From contig NW_017265137.1 in the NCBI RefSeq assembly GCF_001638985.1, forward strand, positions 2,964,192 to 3,028,191: a stretch of 64,000 bases of DNA, in the 5' to 3' direction. This document shows positions 32,737 to 45,341 of this stretch, piece by piece. Each line of letters opens with the position of its first letter. Positions within the stretch are counted from its first letter, which is position 1. Source of the stretch: Phycomyces blakesleeanus NRRL 1555(-) (Eukaryota > Mucoromycota > Mucoromycetes > Mucorales > Phycomycetaceae). A model generated the notes under the pieces. It ran no database searches. It had not been told where the DNA came from and saw only the letters and a program-made list of their open reading frames with translations. A program made the translations under genes and the position numbers.

Positions 32737-32933
32737 ACTACAGCAGAGAAAATAGTAATATGTTACCACTTTGGTAACATAACTACTATTTTTTACTTAA
32801 TAAAAAATGACAGTTATGACTCTGTATAAGGCCAAAACAGGCACTGTTACAATTTTCACATAGTAAAAAATGGTAGTTATTTATTATGTAAAAAGCCAAA
32901 ATAAGCATTATTATCATTTTTTCATAATAAAAA
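32737..32933. repeat. CACTACAG-ended fragment with ~66-bp tandem repeats
   Basis: It begins CACTACAGCAGAG where the LTR is interrupted. It has a perfect hairpin TATGTTACCA-CTT-TGGTAACATA and two and a half units of about 66 bp that contain TAATAAAAAATG.CAGTTAT and AAGGCCAAAACAGGCA. It looks like the subterminal array of another CACTA-type element cut by CACTA-B. No matching right end was seen. Confidence 0.45.
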
Positions 32934-33494
32934 CACTGGAAAAACCGCCTTGATTAACAATGTGACCAGGTTGGTAAACACATATGTAGAAATAGTGATT
33001 TTTTTTGACTCAGTGTGTTTTTTGAAGTTCAGGTCAAAGATATAGTTTTAGTTGGTTTCATTGGTTAACAGAATTTTAGAATATTAGTCTGGTACGGAAA
33101 GCTAAATTCACATACAGAGACCTATCATAATTCTTATTCTATCACCTTTTTTTTTATTCCTACTATTTTCTGGATTTACTCTCGCAATAATCTATTTATA
33201 AACTCATAGTAGAAGAATATATGTCTTTTATATACAACAGGCATTCTTGAAAACATTTGAATAAAGACTATGAATTCATAATATCATAATTGTCATGTCT
33301 CTTTCTATATTAAGTAATATAGAAAAGAACTTGTTAGAAGAATTCAATTAAACAACCATAAAATATAATGCTTTTTTTTTACTATAAAGTTGGTGCAAAT
33401 AAAGTATATTTTACGCTTGTTTCTCTTTTTATTCTCAATAAATCACATCAAACAAAACACATAAAATATTTTCTATTCTCCACCACTGTAATGT

Positions 33495-36400
33495 TGTCTG
33501 CCATTGTGCTCAATGTAGCAGAAATTCACAGAGATACTCATTGGTAACAAGTAGAACCACTGAGCATCATATTAGAAAAGATGAGCTTAAGAGAATTGAG
33601 AGACTGGATACAGCTGAAAGATTGGCAAATAGTATGTTATATTCAGGGCTTATTTTTCGATTACTGAGTAATAACTTCTTTATTTTTTTAATTTTAATGA
33701 AACACAGCTATGCAAAAATAACAAATGATGGACGTTGATACCCAATGTAAAAAAAAAGAAAAAAAATATATTTGAAAACCAGTAGAGACAATAAGCTAAA
33801 CTAATCTATATTTGTATATATCCCGACCTGTCAATCTGAATCCATCAAAAAAATAGACAATCAGACTGACTCACCTGATTCAAATGCTGCCACGATGGCT
33901 GACATTGTCTTGGTAGACAATGAGATTAGCAAGATCAATGGTAATGACTCTGACATTGAAAGAGACATGAACTCTGACTCTGGCAGTGGTGAAAAAGAAG
34001 GTGTTGAGACAGATGTTGAAGAGTTTGTTAACGAAGGTCATTCATAAATGATTTTGTTTTCTTAAAAACAGACCTAAAGAAAATTTGTTCTAATTTATTT
34101 TTATTAATTTTAAATAGACCCATTTGATGCTTCTAACATGCCTGAAAACCCTGTCCATTGGTTCATTGCTACCTTTGCCGTTCTTTTTATCTTGCGTTAT
34201 ATTATTAACAAAGGTATCACCGTATTGATTAAATTTATCAATCAGTTACTCAAGATCTATAGCAAAGATTTCCAATTACTAACAAGTCTTATTGGTCTGC
34301 AAAGAATGACTGATTTTTCCAATTACATCAATGGTATTAAGAAGTCTGTTATATGTGAAGACTGCCACAAGGTTTACAAACAAGATGTGTCTCTCCCTAC
34401 TCATTGTGACTTCAAAAAGCATGGTTCTCAATCAGTATGCAATTGTGAATTGATGAAGGTTTCATCTTCTGGTGCCATGGTAGCCAAGCAATCATATGTC
34501 TATAACTCTATCCAGAGATCATTACAAGTTTTCTTTCTTTGTTCTGAGTTTAAGCAAAAAATCAGACAATGGAACAAAGAGCTTAAGATCATAGATACAC
34601 TATGCAACGTCTATGATGGTGCTATGTGAAAGGAGCTAAAGAACCAAAGTGGTATATTGTTTGTGGATGAATCTCATTCATTGATGCTAACAATGAACAT
34701 TGACTGGTTCTAGCCATTTGATGACATTACATATTTAACTGGAGCTATCTACCTTGCAATAAATAACTTGCCTCATGAGAAAAGATTTAAGCCTGAAAAT
34801 ATCATCCTTGTTGGTTTGATGCCTGGTCCTAAGGAGCTAAAGACCAAAGAGATCAACCACTATTTAAAGCCAATAGTCGATGAATTGCTGCAGTTGTTTA
34901 CGGGGATAACCATCCCAACTTTTAAGTGCTCAGCCAGTGTTAATGTACGTGCCGCATTACATATAGTTGCCTGTGACATCCCCGCTGCCAGGAAGACCAG
35001 TGGATTCACTGCCCACAACAGTACTTGTGCATGCCCCAGATGTGTAAGGCAATTTACCAGGTTACCAAGTACCAATCAGGTCGACTTCAGTAGGTTCGAC
35101 TATTTGACATGGAAAATCCGTAGCAGTCTGGAAAACAGGTTGCATGCTGAGGAGTGAAAGAGTGCCAGTATGCCCTCAGAAAGGCATCAGTTGGAAATTG
35201 AAAATGGTGTTCAATGATTGCAGCTGCATCGCCTTGGATACTTTGATCTAGTACATGGAACGATCATCAATCCCATGCATAATTTATTTCTGGGAACACC
35301 AAAGAGAATGATGGAGCAGTGGATAAAAGAAGGACTGATAGACGATAGAAAGCTGGCTAGAATGCACGCAATGGCAGAGACAATGGTGGTGCCAATAGAT
35401 TACAGGATGTTGAAATTGAAGATTGGAAAGGGCTTTCCATACATGAAAGCTGATGAATGAAAGTTCTGGGTGCTAGTGTATTCGCCTATCTTGTTGAAAG
35501 CTGTTCTGCCAATTGAAATGTTCAGAAATTGGATCAGTTTTGTTGATGTCTGCTGCCAATTAGTAAAGCCAAGCATCACGTTCTCTGACATTGACGACGG
35601 CCATAAATTTCTTCAAGAATTCTGTACTGAGTGCCAGCGTATTTACACTCCAACTCTTCTCACCTGTAACATGCATTTACATCTTCATCTTTGTGAGACC
35701 ATCTGTGATTTTGGATCTGTATATGACTATTGGCTCTTTGGGTTTGAGCAATATAATGGTTTGTTAAAGAACGTAAGCACAAACAGAAAAGATTCTTTTG
35801 AGGCTACGTATATGCAGAGTTTTGTTCAAGATACTTTCAAGGGTAACTATGTCAATGCCGTTCTCCAATGTCCAAGCCAAGTCCCCTTTCTTCTGCTTCT
35901 CACCAAGCTTACTGCCACTGCTCAACCATCCAGTTTAAAAAACAAGATAACTTTCCCACAACGCCCGTTCAGATTAGCAGCCTTTGTCTAAGCATACTCA
36001 AACCCTTCTCTTCCAGTCCGGGGCAATGAACCTCTTCCTCCCTCTACGTTTCCTCTTCACATCAAGCCCTCATCAGTAATGAGTGATGTTGACTATTCTC
36101 ATTTGCTTGATTATTTTAAAGTCGTGTATCACATTCCTGGTCTTGAAAGTTACCAATTTCTGTCCTTCTCCTTCTCCTTTGTTGACAATCAGATCACAAA
36201 GTTGAGATCAATCAATTTGCTTAGCCAGGTGTACAAAGGCTGTAATAATGCTTCAGGTCGCGGCTCATTTGTGCAATCTCTGTTCCTTGGAAGTCAAGGC
36301 AATAATCGATTGGCATACACCAGCCAAATTCAGTATCTTTTCTTTCACTCTTTCACTCCACCAGTAGACAACACAGATATCCAAACACGTATTGTTTATT

Positions 36401-36627
36401 AAGATAAACACGTGTTTGCGTTTGTTAAGTAGTTCCAGATTGAGCATGACTGTTCAAGAGAGTTGGAAAGTGTTGACATCTGCAGTGCAGATTTTATTGC
36501 GTGTGATTTTGAATGCATCTTGACAGTACATCAAATATCATCAGTTGTTGCAACATGTGATTATAAAACCAGCACAAATAATAAGAAAATACTTGTCAAC
36601 ACTTTACCATACAAACAATATAATTAA
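33495..36627 (+). pseudogene. Tnp2-type transposase of CACTA-B
   Basis: The N-terminal zinc-finger exon ends at 33631 (CHCAQCSRNSQRYSLV, TTEHHIRKD); its ATG is not visible. An acidic exon ends at 34036. The main exon 34118-36627 reads DPFDASNMPENPVHWFIATF, ENIILVGLMPGPKEL, ACDIPAARKTSGF, TCACPRCVRQF, NPMHNLFLGTPKRM, IGKGFPYMKADE and HLHLCETICDFG. The whole main exon is one frame with eight stops (TGA 34627, TAG 34711, TGA 35155, TGA 35215, TGA 35458, TAA 35989, TAA 36400, TAG 36430) and no indel. Five align to Trp and one to Gln in copies A or C. Confidence 0.85.
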
Positions 36628-36766
36628 TATTTAATACATTTCTTTTTTTAATAAAAAATTTCAATATATAAGCTAATGTAGTCTTATTATATATGTTGCA
36701 AACAATACATATGTGTTAAGAAATTTTGAGAGTAAAAGAAAAAAAACGACAAAAAATGAGTTTTAT

Positions 36767-37847
36767 TTATGACCCATATTTAAGAGCTCATTGAGGTAGA
36801 GCAGGATCTAAATCAATTGGGATTGTTGATTCCACTGTTCTATCATAAACTCTCTTAAGCAGTTGGCAAGAATTTGTTAAGCTAAATAATAAACATATAT
36901 TAACATTCAGTCTGGCATCATTCAAAAAAGAAAACTGTTAGGTTTTACCTCGTCACTTCTCCAACTTGGGCGAGCAACACGAATCTCATTTCTTGGCTGA
37001 GAGGGGGACATATCATTGTCTGATTCGCCTTCAGACATGACTGACTTTTGGATCAGTCCAGAGCAGTTTCAACCCATCTTGAGATCAATGTCAGCCTTGT
37101 AAGCATCATAAGCAAGGCGATGGCGAGTGTAGTTCTAAAGGAAAAGACAATACAATTAATATTCTAATTGTTATTATTTAGCATAAATTGAAAATATAGT
37201 TTACATCAGTTTCACGGCCAGATCTTCTTGAATTAGTATTCAAGGCTCGTCTTGTTTCTGGAAGTTCCCTTTGCTGGCAACGTCTACTACAGAAGTTTGT
37301 ATATATATACTTACGAAGGTCGTGTGTCCTCATATCAGTGCCAGCAAACTTCTTTTCCAAGTAATACAAGAGTTGTTTGACTAACTCTCTATTTGGAGAG
37401 CAATCAAAACGAACATCAACTGCCCACTTTGGTTTTATGGCGTTCACTTGGATTTCTGCCTGGTCTCTTGATTTTAGCTTTGGGTTTCACATATAACCAT
37501 GAATGTATCCATATTATATTTTAATTAGCAACAAGATTAGCAAGTGTCTTTTGTATCTTTATACTTACAAATACAGCATTAGTATCACTTGATTCGGTGA
37601 TGGGAAGGGCAGCAGAAGTGGATGCAACACTAGTGGGCACATGCACAGATGCTGGGAGGGCAGACAAGGCATCAATGCCATTAATGGCGGTTGTGTTACC
37701 AGTGATCACTACACCGATTCTTGTATCTATCAATGTGATCTTATTCTTCATGGCCTTCATCTCTTCTTTCATCGCATTCAAAGCTTGTAGCAACTGGACA
37801 TCAGTGCTAGCAAGAGAAGGAGCGAGTCTGCGGTTGGGGGTAGGCAT
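36767..37847 (-). pseudogene. CACTA-B accessory gene (four exons)
   Basis: Exons 37847-37569, 37510-37205 (306 nt), 37134-36949 (186 nt) and 36881-36767. Exon 1: LLQALNAMKEEMKAMKNKI, a coiled coil, then an Ala/Ser-rich part. Exon 2: AIKPKWAVDVRFDCSPNREL, DLRKYIYTNFCSRRCQQRE, with TGA in GYM*NPKL, where copies A and C show that Trp is expected. Exon 3: VMSEGESDNDMSPS ... RPSWRSDE. Exon 4 ends PALPQ*ALKYGS, aligning to PRWAL in copy A. The acceptor before exon 2 is decayed. It converges on the transposase. The family is unrecognised. Confidence 0.65.
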
Positions 37848-39684
37848 TATCTGTAATATATTATAATATTTTCAATTGTTAATATTAGTTCTTTTTCTTT
37901 TTTATTCTCTTTTGTAAGAGACAATCCATCTATTTTGTTATGTAAATTACAATAAATTCGCAACGTAGATTTGTTGAGATGATATAATCAAGAGTGAGTG
38001 ACATTGAATTGCAAGTAGAAATATTAAGTATTTATAGGCGGTAGTGATGCTTCAGGAACACTTCAAAGACAACTTCTTGAAACACTGAGATGCAAATCGG
38101 CCTTGATACATTTTTTGGCCTCAATTGATCACCTCTTTTCAGTTTTTTTTGCTATCATTTATTGGATAAGCTTTTCGGTATTTTGTTTCAAACGCGGAAA
38201 AAAAATTTATGTCTTTTTCTTTCTTCTTTTCTGCTCCTTTCCTCTTTTCCAACGTTTGTCATTATTATATTAGTGGCTTTTTTTGGTAACATACTTCTTT
38301 ATTAAATACTTTTTTATAAACAATAAAAATTAATACATTCTTTTATTATCATAATAGATACTTGTTTGCTCTCATTTAAATGCATTCATTTCACAATTGC
38401 TGTCTAGATTAATAAAGGTCAATATTATATTTTACAAAATTGACATCTATAAAAATCCTTCTGACTTGTTTTTTTTTATTACAGACTTAATCATCAAGAA
38501 TAACTGCTGCAAATGAATTTGGTTAAAAGCATCAAGATAGTGTATATATATATATATATTATTTTGACATGTATCTTACTAAAATGAAGTCTTATTATAG
38601 ATGAATACTGTTGATTCCATCTTTGATTTCCCTTACATTATACAGCTGGAAATAACATTATATGATAAGGATTACTACTTTATTTTGTATTTTAGTTATA
38701 TTAAGATTATAATATGTTAACATAAAATATTATTATTTTTCATTAGAGTTCTATCAAGTGTTTACAAAAACAATCTATCTCTGTTAATATATTCTTGCTA
38801 CTGATATGTAAATTATTTATTATTTTATTTGATTTACAAAAATTAATGTTTTTTGTTGTTTTTATAGTGAAAGATATCATAAGAAACGCTATGGATTATT
38901 AATATTGACATTCATTTTTTGCTTGCTATTTTCCAATATTTATAATATAAATATAAAAGTGTACACAAAATATAAAAGCATACTACATTAAATGTAGTAT
39001 CTAGCACACATAGCTAATAATTTGTCTTTGCTTTTTAAAGACTATTGTATTTCAACAAATAGTCTGCTTTCTTTTTATATTTTTAGGTATTTCTTTTCTG
39101 TAGATAATTATTCTATTCAAACAGTATCAAGCAGACCAGTAGAAGCAATAACAGATATCCAATAAATCAATACTATAAGATTGTTATAGTTCTAGAAACA
39201 TTCTGTTCTTTCCAAATAAATACTATTATAAACTTTTACCAATAAAACAATTTCTGAAATTAAAAAAAAACGATTGAACTATACTATGATTTAGAATCCA
39301 AAGAATTGCTCAAGTATTGAATTTAATTGGATATAAAAAATAACGAAGAGGTGTAATGTTGAACTATACTACTGTGTCAAGATCAAAAATAAATATATTA
39401 TCCACCTTTAAAGCTCCATATAAAACATATAAAAATAAAATCTTGGTTTCAAAAAACTCTTTTCAATATCCCAAGTCAGATCAACATACTGAAAGTACTA
39501 AAGAACTATATCCCCATCATTTTTATTTGACCTCACACATATGTATAGCTGGTCATGGCACATGGTGCTAAAATGAACTTGTTACATACATAGTAATATG
39601 TATCTGGACTCAATGTTAAACCCCGTCTTGACACCTGAGTAATTATGCCTTTACATATATGTATGTCAGGTTATTTTTCCAGTG
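37848..39684. other. CACTA-B right non-coding arm
   Basis: AT-rich sequence with a TA dinucleotide run near 38540-38560 and no convincing ORF. In copies A and C this position carries the candidate micro-exon gene. I could not recognise it here. Confidence 0.5.
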
Positions 39685-40510
39685 TAAGATATGATATATA
39701 GTTGCATAAAGTTATTGTTGACAGGATGATGCCTTTTTGTTGTATTTATTAGTGTTTTGCTCTACGAAAAGAAAAATTGCTTTCTATTCAGCCTTGGCCA
39801 CCATTGGAAAATCAAAAAATAATAATACTGGTTTTATCCATTCAATTGGCGCCCATTTCCATCTAATTAGCATCCGTTTCCATCTAATTAGAACCCATTG
39901 ACATCTGATTGGCTTCCATAGAAATTGAATTTGCGTCTATTGCCAACTGAATTTGCTCCCATTGCCATCTGAATTTGCTCCCATTGCCATCTGAATTTGC
40001 TCCCATTGCCATCTGAATTTGCTCCCCCCCCTTTTACTATTGGCGGAAGGGTACATGGCACTCAATTTTTTTATCCTTGCGCCTTACAATTTTTTTTATA
40101 TAACCGTAGTATTTTTTTTTGTAAACGTCGAATTTTTTTATATAACTGTAGTATTTTTTTTTGTAAACGTTGTATTTTTTTATATAACCGTAGTATTTTT
40201 TTTTGTAAACGTCGTATTTTTTTGGCATAAAACATGGATATTTTTATTAGGCATAATTAGTTGATAGAGAAATAGAACACATAATAAGAAGTAAGATATA
40301 ATGAAATACAAAGTAATAAAAAAAGAAAAGCATAAAGCAGTAAAATAAATAAAAAAAGAGGGACATAAAGTGGAAAAAAAAATAAGAAAAAGAGGGATAT
40401 AAAGTAGTAAAAAAAAATAAGAAAAAGAGGGACATAAAGTAGTAAAAAATAAAAATAAAATAAAAAAAGATATAGAGTGTAAAGAGCTTAAATAGACATA
40501 AAAGACATAC

Positions 40511-41762
40511 TTAAAGCTTTCGCTCTCTGTTCAAACAGCAAGGAAAGAATGAAATGGCATGGTTAATCCAACCCAAACAGTCCGAAAGGGTGACAGTCTT
40601 AGCTGATTCTGTAATCCTTAAGATGAGCCCATCTGACTCTGTAATCTCTTCTCTGCGGACACCAAACTTGATCTTAGACCACATTTCCTCAATTGGATTC
40701 AGGAAAGGTGAATACACAGGAAGATATGCACACTTGTACCCACGGGAAGAAATAAAGTCTTTCACTTCATCAGCCTTATGGATAGGAGTGTTATCCATGA
40801 TGAGATAACGTCCTTGCATACCCTGGCTGTCCAGAACGTCCATTGTATGACTAAGAAAGTCGAGGTAGTGCTGGGTTCTGGTGCCAATTCGGCCATTCAC
40901 CTCAATGTTGGTGTAGATGTCCAACTTTCTCTTCTTCTTGGTTGCGACTGCAGTGGGTTTCTTCAACGAGAGGCTGACAATCCCTCTCTCGCACATTGCA
41001 CCAAGGATGGTGATGGACACACCTCTCTGTGTCGGGACAGTTGTCATAGCCAGGGTGCCACTGACAGAACGGCCAAAAGTTCTCTTGATGTGCATGTTGA
41101 AGCCTGCTTCATCGATGAACACACAGTTTGACAGATAGTTGAAATCTGCAACTTATTGCCACTCCAAAATGCAGTCTCGTCTCATCTCAATTGTGTTGAC
41201 GTCGTCTCTCTTCTCAGGCAGCTTCTCCAACTTCTTCATCGTCAGGGCACACTTCTTCACCAAGTGCTTCTGGATTGCTGATTTGGTAATCTGCAGCCCA
41301 GAGAACTCTTCCATGACAGCTATCCTTGCTTGTTCCAAGGTAGCATCTGGTTTACTTTCGAAAAACTTCAAAAAAAAAGCAGAGTGCGCCTGGAACAACT
41401 TTTGGTTGCCACGTTTTCGTTCTTTAGGCGCAGAAACCTCCTCAACCTCCATCGTCTCCAGCCTATTGGACTCATCAGTCTCCACTGTGGCAGCATCAAA
41501 ATCGGCCTGGATCTTCTCTCTGGCCAGCCTGACATAGTTCTGGGCAGTCCGGACATTGATCCCCGTTTCTCTGGCAGCGGCAGCAGCAGTCTGGTTTTCC
41601 AAGAAAACCAAGGAGAAGAGCTTGTTCACCTGGTTTTGGTTGTACTTTCGGTACAAACCTCGACCTATGCTTTCTGCAGTGGGAACAGAATCAGGATCGA
41701 CCTTCTCCGGCAGATTCGTCTTTGGCTTCTGTGCAACAATTGTCTTGGTTGTGGCCTCGTTG
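40511..41762 (-). pseudogene. DDE transposase copy 2, C-terminal piece
   Basis: It matches copy 1 from the middle of the protein (ATTKTIVAQKPKTNLPEKV) to the end. The catalytic motifs MFIDEAGFN, YLIMDNTPIHK and FLNPIEEMWSKIK are present. The same in-frame TAA after EWQ is present (41150-41152). The N-terminal piece lies across the CACTA-C insertion at 48362-48642. Confidence 0.85.
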
Positions 41763-42015
41763 CACTGCAAAAACAGATCAATTTCGCATATGTAAAGTAT
41801 ACCTAAGTTCTGATAGACAGAATAGGTAAAATTGTAGTTCAGCTCACTTTTGTGAGTAAAGTATTTGAATAGTATTTTAAGCTACTCTATTGGCTACTGG
41901 CAGCTGTGTAGCATTAGAATGCAACATCAAACTCAAATAAAATAAAAGTGTGTTTTCTTTGAAGTCTCTTTCTTTACTATTAAATACTATTGTAAACCTT
42001 TCTTTTCATTTTAAA

Positions 42016-42234
42016 ATGGCTCCTATTCGCAAACCAACTGTTAGAAAAGAGTGTTGATGCTCTATCTGTAAAAGCAAGACACTAGGATTCGATCGTGTAT
42101 CTGTTAAAACATTTAAACGTCATCAAGAAAAAGATAATCATGATATTACACATGTTCAAATGCGTATGGTTAATACATTTGCTTTACTTTACTTTATTTT
42201 ATTTTATTTTATATCATTTCCTTTTTTATTATTT

Positions 42235-42269
<35 letters not shown>

Positions 42270-45223
42270 AACACTAATAATAATAAATGTGTAGCCCATG
42301 AAGACACATGCAATACAATTAGTAGTGCTGTTTCTGAGCCTGTAAATCAAGAGGAAGATAGTTTTGAATTTGAACAGGAAGATGTTGAAATAAATTCTGA
42401 GCTTAGAAGTAAGAAAACTTATTTTATTACATTGATTTATTTGGGTCTAACATTCCACTTTTGTAGACCTAAATGACACAAATGACATTTTGGATATACG
42501 GACAAGAAACCAACCTTTCTCTGAAACGGATTGCGTGTTTGGCCCTGAAGATAATGTCCAGTATACAAGTGACACTTATGAAGAAGAATATGAAGATGAA
42601 TCCGATGTTGAGATGGACAATGATGAAGGTAGGTACACAGCTTTAGATAATAGTATATCCTAGAAAATAGAGAGTTAATCAACGTTCTTTAAAAAAAATC
42701 AAATTAAAGATTCTTTGTTGGAATCAATCTCGGAATTGAATTTGATTTACCGATTCATTGTTATTTTGGTTGCTCTTTTTGTCTCGCTATACGTCGTAGA
42801 TGAAGGTGCTGTAATCCTGATTGCCATAATCAACAAGATACTGCAGTTTTTGTTTGACCCATTCCGCCTTCCAGTGAGTGTTGCTGGCCTCAAACGTTTG
42901 GCCGGATTTGAAGTGTTGACAAGTGGTGTCAAGAAGTATGTTGCATGTAGCGAATGCCATGCCATATATGATAATGAAGCCGCCCCTTTGTGTTGTACAT
43001 CACCCAATTTTGGTAAAACCTCCTTGTGTGGCAACAGCTTGTTTAAGTCTGGTCCCGGGTCAAAAGCACCCAAAAAGACATATGTATTCCACTCCGTCAA
43101 GAAAGCCCTAAAGACGTTTTTTCAATGCCCGGATTTTGAAAACAACATCAACTCATGGAACCGCGGCCCGAAAAATGGATAGCACTTTGTTTGACGTGTA
43201 CGATGGTGCGATGTGGAATGAGATAGTAGATGTAGGTGGTATACCTTTTGTTGATACCGAGCGATCACTCATGCTCACACTGAACATTGACTGGTTTCAG
43301 CCATTCGATGGTGTTACCTACTCCTGTGGTGCCATATATCTTGCAATCAATAATCTTCCACGCAGTGAGCGGTTCAAGAAGGAGAACGTGATTCTTGTTG
43401 GGTTAATGCCAGGGCCTAAAGAAGCAAGCACTTCTGACATAAATAACTATCTGAAACCGCTTGTGGATGAGTTGATGGAGCTGTACAAAGGTATTAAGAT
43501 TAAGACTCACCAATGTCCAAATGGTACTTCTATCCGAGCAGCCCTTCTCATGGTTGCCTGTGATATACCTGCTGCAAGGAAAGTATGTGGGTTCACATCC
43601 CATACAAGTACAAATGCATGCCACAAGTGTAAGCGTCAATTTTCGAGGTTGGCTGGAACGAGTTCTGTTGATTATTCTGAATTTGATTTCTCAAAGTGGC
43701 TCCTTCGCACTAAGAATGACAATCGTAAGGATGCAGAGATCTGGAGAAATGCAACCAAACCAACTGAGAGACAGCGTCTTGAAGTTGCACATGGTGTTCG
43801 TTGGTCCGAACTGCATTGTCTTCAGTACTTTGACATTGTCCGCTGCACGATCATCGATCCCATGCACAATATTTTCTTAGGCACTGCCAAAAGAATGCTG
43901 GAGAGATGGGTTGCGGATGGATTAATCGATGATAAAAAACTCGTTGCCATGCAAAAGGCTGTTGAGAAGGTAGTGTTGCCGCCCGATTACACATCACTTG
44001 GGACAAAGATTGCCAAGGGATTTCCCTATATGAAGGCTGATGAGTGGAAGTCTTGGTGCCTTGTGTACTCTCCTGTGGTTCTAAGGGATGTGTTGCCATT
44101 GCCAGAGTTCAAGAACTGGATAGAGTTTGTTAACGCATGCAGATACTTCACCAAGCCTAGTGTTTCTGAAGAAGACATTGAGAAAGGACACAAATGCTTA
44201 GAAGAATTCTGTAAAGGGTGTGAGACATTGTACGACCTGGACCTTCTCTCTCCCAACATGCACCTGCATCTGCACTTACGCCAAACAATGATTGACTTTG
44301 GGCCCGTCTATGGCTATTGGCTTTTCAGCTTTGAAAGGTACAATAGTGTCCTGAAAAATATCAAGACCAATCGAAGAAACGGGTTCGAATCGACATTTAT
44401 GAGACAGTTTATTGAAGAGTCGTGGAAGGGAGATTTTGTGCATCGACTTCTGAAACCTATGCATGCACTTGCATGTTTTGAAATTTTCGATAAGTTCACC
44501 ACCAACAACAACACCAACACCAACACTAACACTAACACCAACACCAACACCAACACCTACCTCTCTCACTCTTTCTCAATTTCTGAATATCTTGAAGCTT
44601 CACAGAATCTTTCAATGATAATTCGTGGAAACGAGCCCCTGCCACCATCCGCCTTGCCATTGAAAACAAGACCATTATCATTTATGCCAAAACATGAATA
44701 TGATTGTCTTGTAGGATACTATCAAGCTGCGTACAAGAATCCACAGATCTCAGGTTGCAAAGATGTAATTGATGACTCACCTTTCGTCAATGACTGGATC
44801 GAAATGGTGAAGTCCGTTGATCTTCTTGGGCAAAGCTACAAAGGGTGCATTGGCATGAATGGCCGCGGATCATACATACAAGCATATTTCACTGAACGGA
44901 CTGGGTCGGAACATGCGTATGTTGGAGAGATTCAGTACCTTTTTGTTCACAATTTTAGGCCAACTGTTTCTTCTCTAACATACAGAAATCCCCATAGTAG
45001 TCAGCATGTATTTGCATTTGTCAAATGGTTCAAATCCACTTCGGACAAAACAAGAGAATTAGAAGGAGTTGAGTTGTTACAGGATGAATTCTACAAGCAA
45101 GATTTTCAAAGCATCCTGCCAGTACATCGGATTCTCCTAACAGTTGCAATAGTAGATTACAAAACTACAAAAAATGTCAACAAAAAACTCGCGATTCCTT
45201 TACCAAAAAAAAATTACTATTAA
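42016..45223 (+). pseudogene. Tnp2-type transposase of CACTA-C, nearly intact
   Basis: Exons 42016-42163, 42295-42408, 42467-42628 and 42710-45223. Exon 1: zinc-finger-like C.CSICKSKTLGFD ... TFKRHQEKD, with TGA at 42055, likely ex-Trp. Exons 2-3 are acidic (QEEDSFEFEQEDVE, YEEEYEDESDVEMDNDED). Exon 4: a hydrophobic segment (YRFIVILVALFVSLYVV), Cys pairs, one 1-base indel in an A-run near 43170, then DVYDGAMWNEIVD, NIDWFQPFDGVTYS, ENVILVGLMPGPKE, CDIPAARKVCGF, NACHKCKRQF, IIDPMHNIFLGTAKRM, LHLRQTMIDFGPVYGYW and LAIPLPKKNYY. An (AACACC)n tract at 44505-44555 encodes repeated Asn-Thr. It is the best full-length model of the family here. Confidence 0.88.
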
Positions 45224-45341
45224 TTCTCATACACACACTTACTTATATATTTATCCTCTATTATTATTATTTCCTTTAATCAATTCAATTTCAATTATTA
45301 CTATTTGGCCCTACAACAGAACATAGTAAAAAAGAAAATGT

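Larger units (their letters stand above)
32934..39684 (+). mobile_element. CACTA-like element B (6751 bp)
   Basis: Left end CACTGGAAAAACCGCC, right end GGTTATTTTTCCAGTG: an 11-base perfect TIR. The flanking triplets AAA and TAA are not identical, so the duplication has decayed or the ends are slightly off. It contains the spliced transposase (33495-36627, plus) and the convergent accessory gene (37847-36767, minus), in the same order as copies A and C. Confidence 0.75.
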
